A stretch of 21,177 bases of DNA. Origin: Patescibacteria group bacterium (GTDB taxonomy: Bacteria > Patescibacteriota > Patescibacteriia > GCA-002772895). A model generated the notes under the pieces. That model was not told the DNA's origin and did not search any database. It saw nothing but the letters and a program-made list of their open reading frames with translations. Location: positions 1 through 21,177 of the forward strand of contig JAHINX010000033.1 of the NCBI GenBank assembly GCA_018895765.1, given 5' to 3'. This document shows positions 20,681-21,177 of this stretch, one piece after another (the stretch's first letter is position 1; each line of letters opens with the position of its first letter). The translations under genes and the position numbers were made by a program.

Positions 20681-21127
20681 TCCTTCTTTTCTCATCCCCA
20701 ATATCTTGTCTGTCTTAATTTTCGCTTCCTGTTCCAAAAAATATGAGCTTAGATGAGGTATCATTTTAAGCCAGTTTTTTATAAGTTCAAAGATATCCGC
20801 CGCTTTCACGCAGGTTTTCTGCATAATTATCTTTATTTTTATCGCAATATCCTCTCCCCTTTTCCTAAAAATCTGCCGACGCAAAGAAGACATTTGCTTG
20901 TATAACTCAGAAACATCATCCGATAAGATGCTTTTTATTTCAATAAGCTCCTCATCATAAGAAGCGTCATCTTGAATAGCGCCTGCCGGCATCCAGGCTT
21001 TTATTTCCGGTGTTTCCGGCGTTTCTATTTTTTCTTCCAATTTTTTTTCTAAAATCGGTTCACGTCCTTCTTGTGATTCTATTTTTTTATCCACAGGAGA
21101 CTCTTTTGTAAGCTGTTCAATAGCCAT
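20663..21127 (-). CDS. Hypothetical 154-aa protein at the head of the ATPase locus
   Basis: The charged, probably disordered N-terminus (KESPVDKKIESQEGREPILEKKLEEK...) is rich in Glu, Lys and Pro. It leads to a helical C-terminal half (SDDVSELYKQMSSLRRQIFRKRGEDIAIKIKIIMQ, then a hydrophobic helix around VKAADIFELIKNWLKMIPHL). There is no signal peptide or convincing membrane segment. Its position directly before the ATPase gene on the same strand suggests a partner or regulator. No SD; the leader of about 30 nt contains the palindrome TTCTTTATAAAGAA (21136-21149). I do not recognise a family. Confidence 0.7.
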   Translation of the reverse strand: MAIEQLTKESPVDKKIESQEGREPILEKKLEEKIETPETPEIKAWMPAGAIQDDASYDEELIEIKSILSDDVSELYKQMSSLRRQIFRKRGEDIAIKIKIIMQKTCVKAADIFELIKNWLKMIPHLSSYFLEQEAKIKTDKILGMRKEGQLIEK

Positions 21128-21163
21128 AATAAATTTTCTTTATAAAGAAGTAAGCTTATATGT

Positions 21164-21172
21164 ATTATAACA
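21164..21172 (-). promoter_or_regulatory. Extended -10 promoter of the ATPase locus
   Basis: The minus strand reads TGT-TATAAT, 36 nt before the ATG of the 154-aa gene. Any -35 would lie at or beyond the window edge. Confidence 0.6.
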
Positions 21173-21177
21173 ATATA

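Overview
The window looks like a chromosomal segment of a small-genome, AT-rich bacterium of the Patescibacteria (CPR) type, probably Parcubacteria-like. The evidence is recalled resemblance plus layout, not a search. There is a secreted protein with the N-terminal module often seen in CPR surface proteins, and a membrane-anchored VirD4/HerA-like ATPase flanked by CPR-type hypothetical genes. Core genes are tightly packed, and several start with no ribosome binding site right behind a -10 box. Intergenic spacers are full of palindromic repeats. I see no transposase, integrase, CRISPR array or rRNA.

Layout: 1-465 is the 3' end of a HI0933-like flavoprotein. 675-1222 (minus) holds two small zinc-ribbon proteins with their own promoters, Shine-Dalgarno (SD) sites and terminators. 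1321-5938 (minus) holds corA, a family 2 glycosyltransferase, era and guaB. 6191-8835 (plus) holds a double LOG-domain protein and tgt. 8836-9827 (plus) is mostly not protein-coding: a C-rich palindrome, then two compact transcription units with strong promoters and terminators, one with a 10-codon ORF and one with an 81-aa ORF. 9854-11220 (minus) holds a four-helix membrane protein and a FAM173-like methyltransferase. 11347-13551 (plus) is a secreted beta-helix protein. 13581-14704 (minus) is a TrmH/SpoU methyltransferase and a small membrane-anchored protein. 14991-17259 (minus) reads, in transcription order, an odd tRNA, dnaX, tRNA-Gln(CUG) and two tandem paralogous small proteins. 17395-21127 (minus) is the ATPase locus.

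The genes serve translation and RNA modification (era, tgt, TrmH-type, two tRNAs), replication (dnaX), nucleotide metabolism (guaB, LOG), ion transport (corA), and the envelope or surface (glycosyltransferase, beta-helix protein, ATPase).

Three things stand out. First, era, the LOG gene and the FAM173-like methyltransferase look leaderless, while the small proteins carry strong SD sites; three of the short units and the tRNA leader also share TTGACA-N17-TGn-type promoters, and a fourth short gene has the same design with a TTGATT -35. Second, the tRNA at 17188-17259 has an anticodon loop that does not fit its class and a G3:U70 pair. It is preceded by a predicted ~75-nt transcript carrying 13 nt perfectly complementary to its anticodon arm. 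Third, palindromic elements sit inside coding sequence (tgt, the TrmH-type gene) and across stop codons (guaB, the 154-aa gene). Nothing here is a clear multi-gene system; the tRNA/antisense arrangement is the best candidate for something undescribed.
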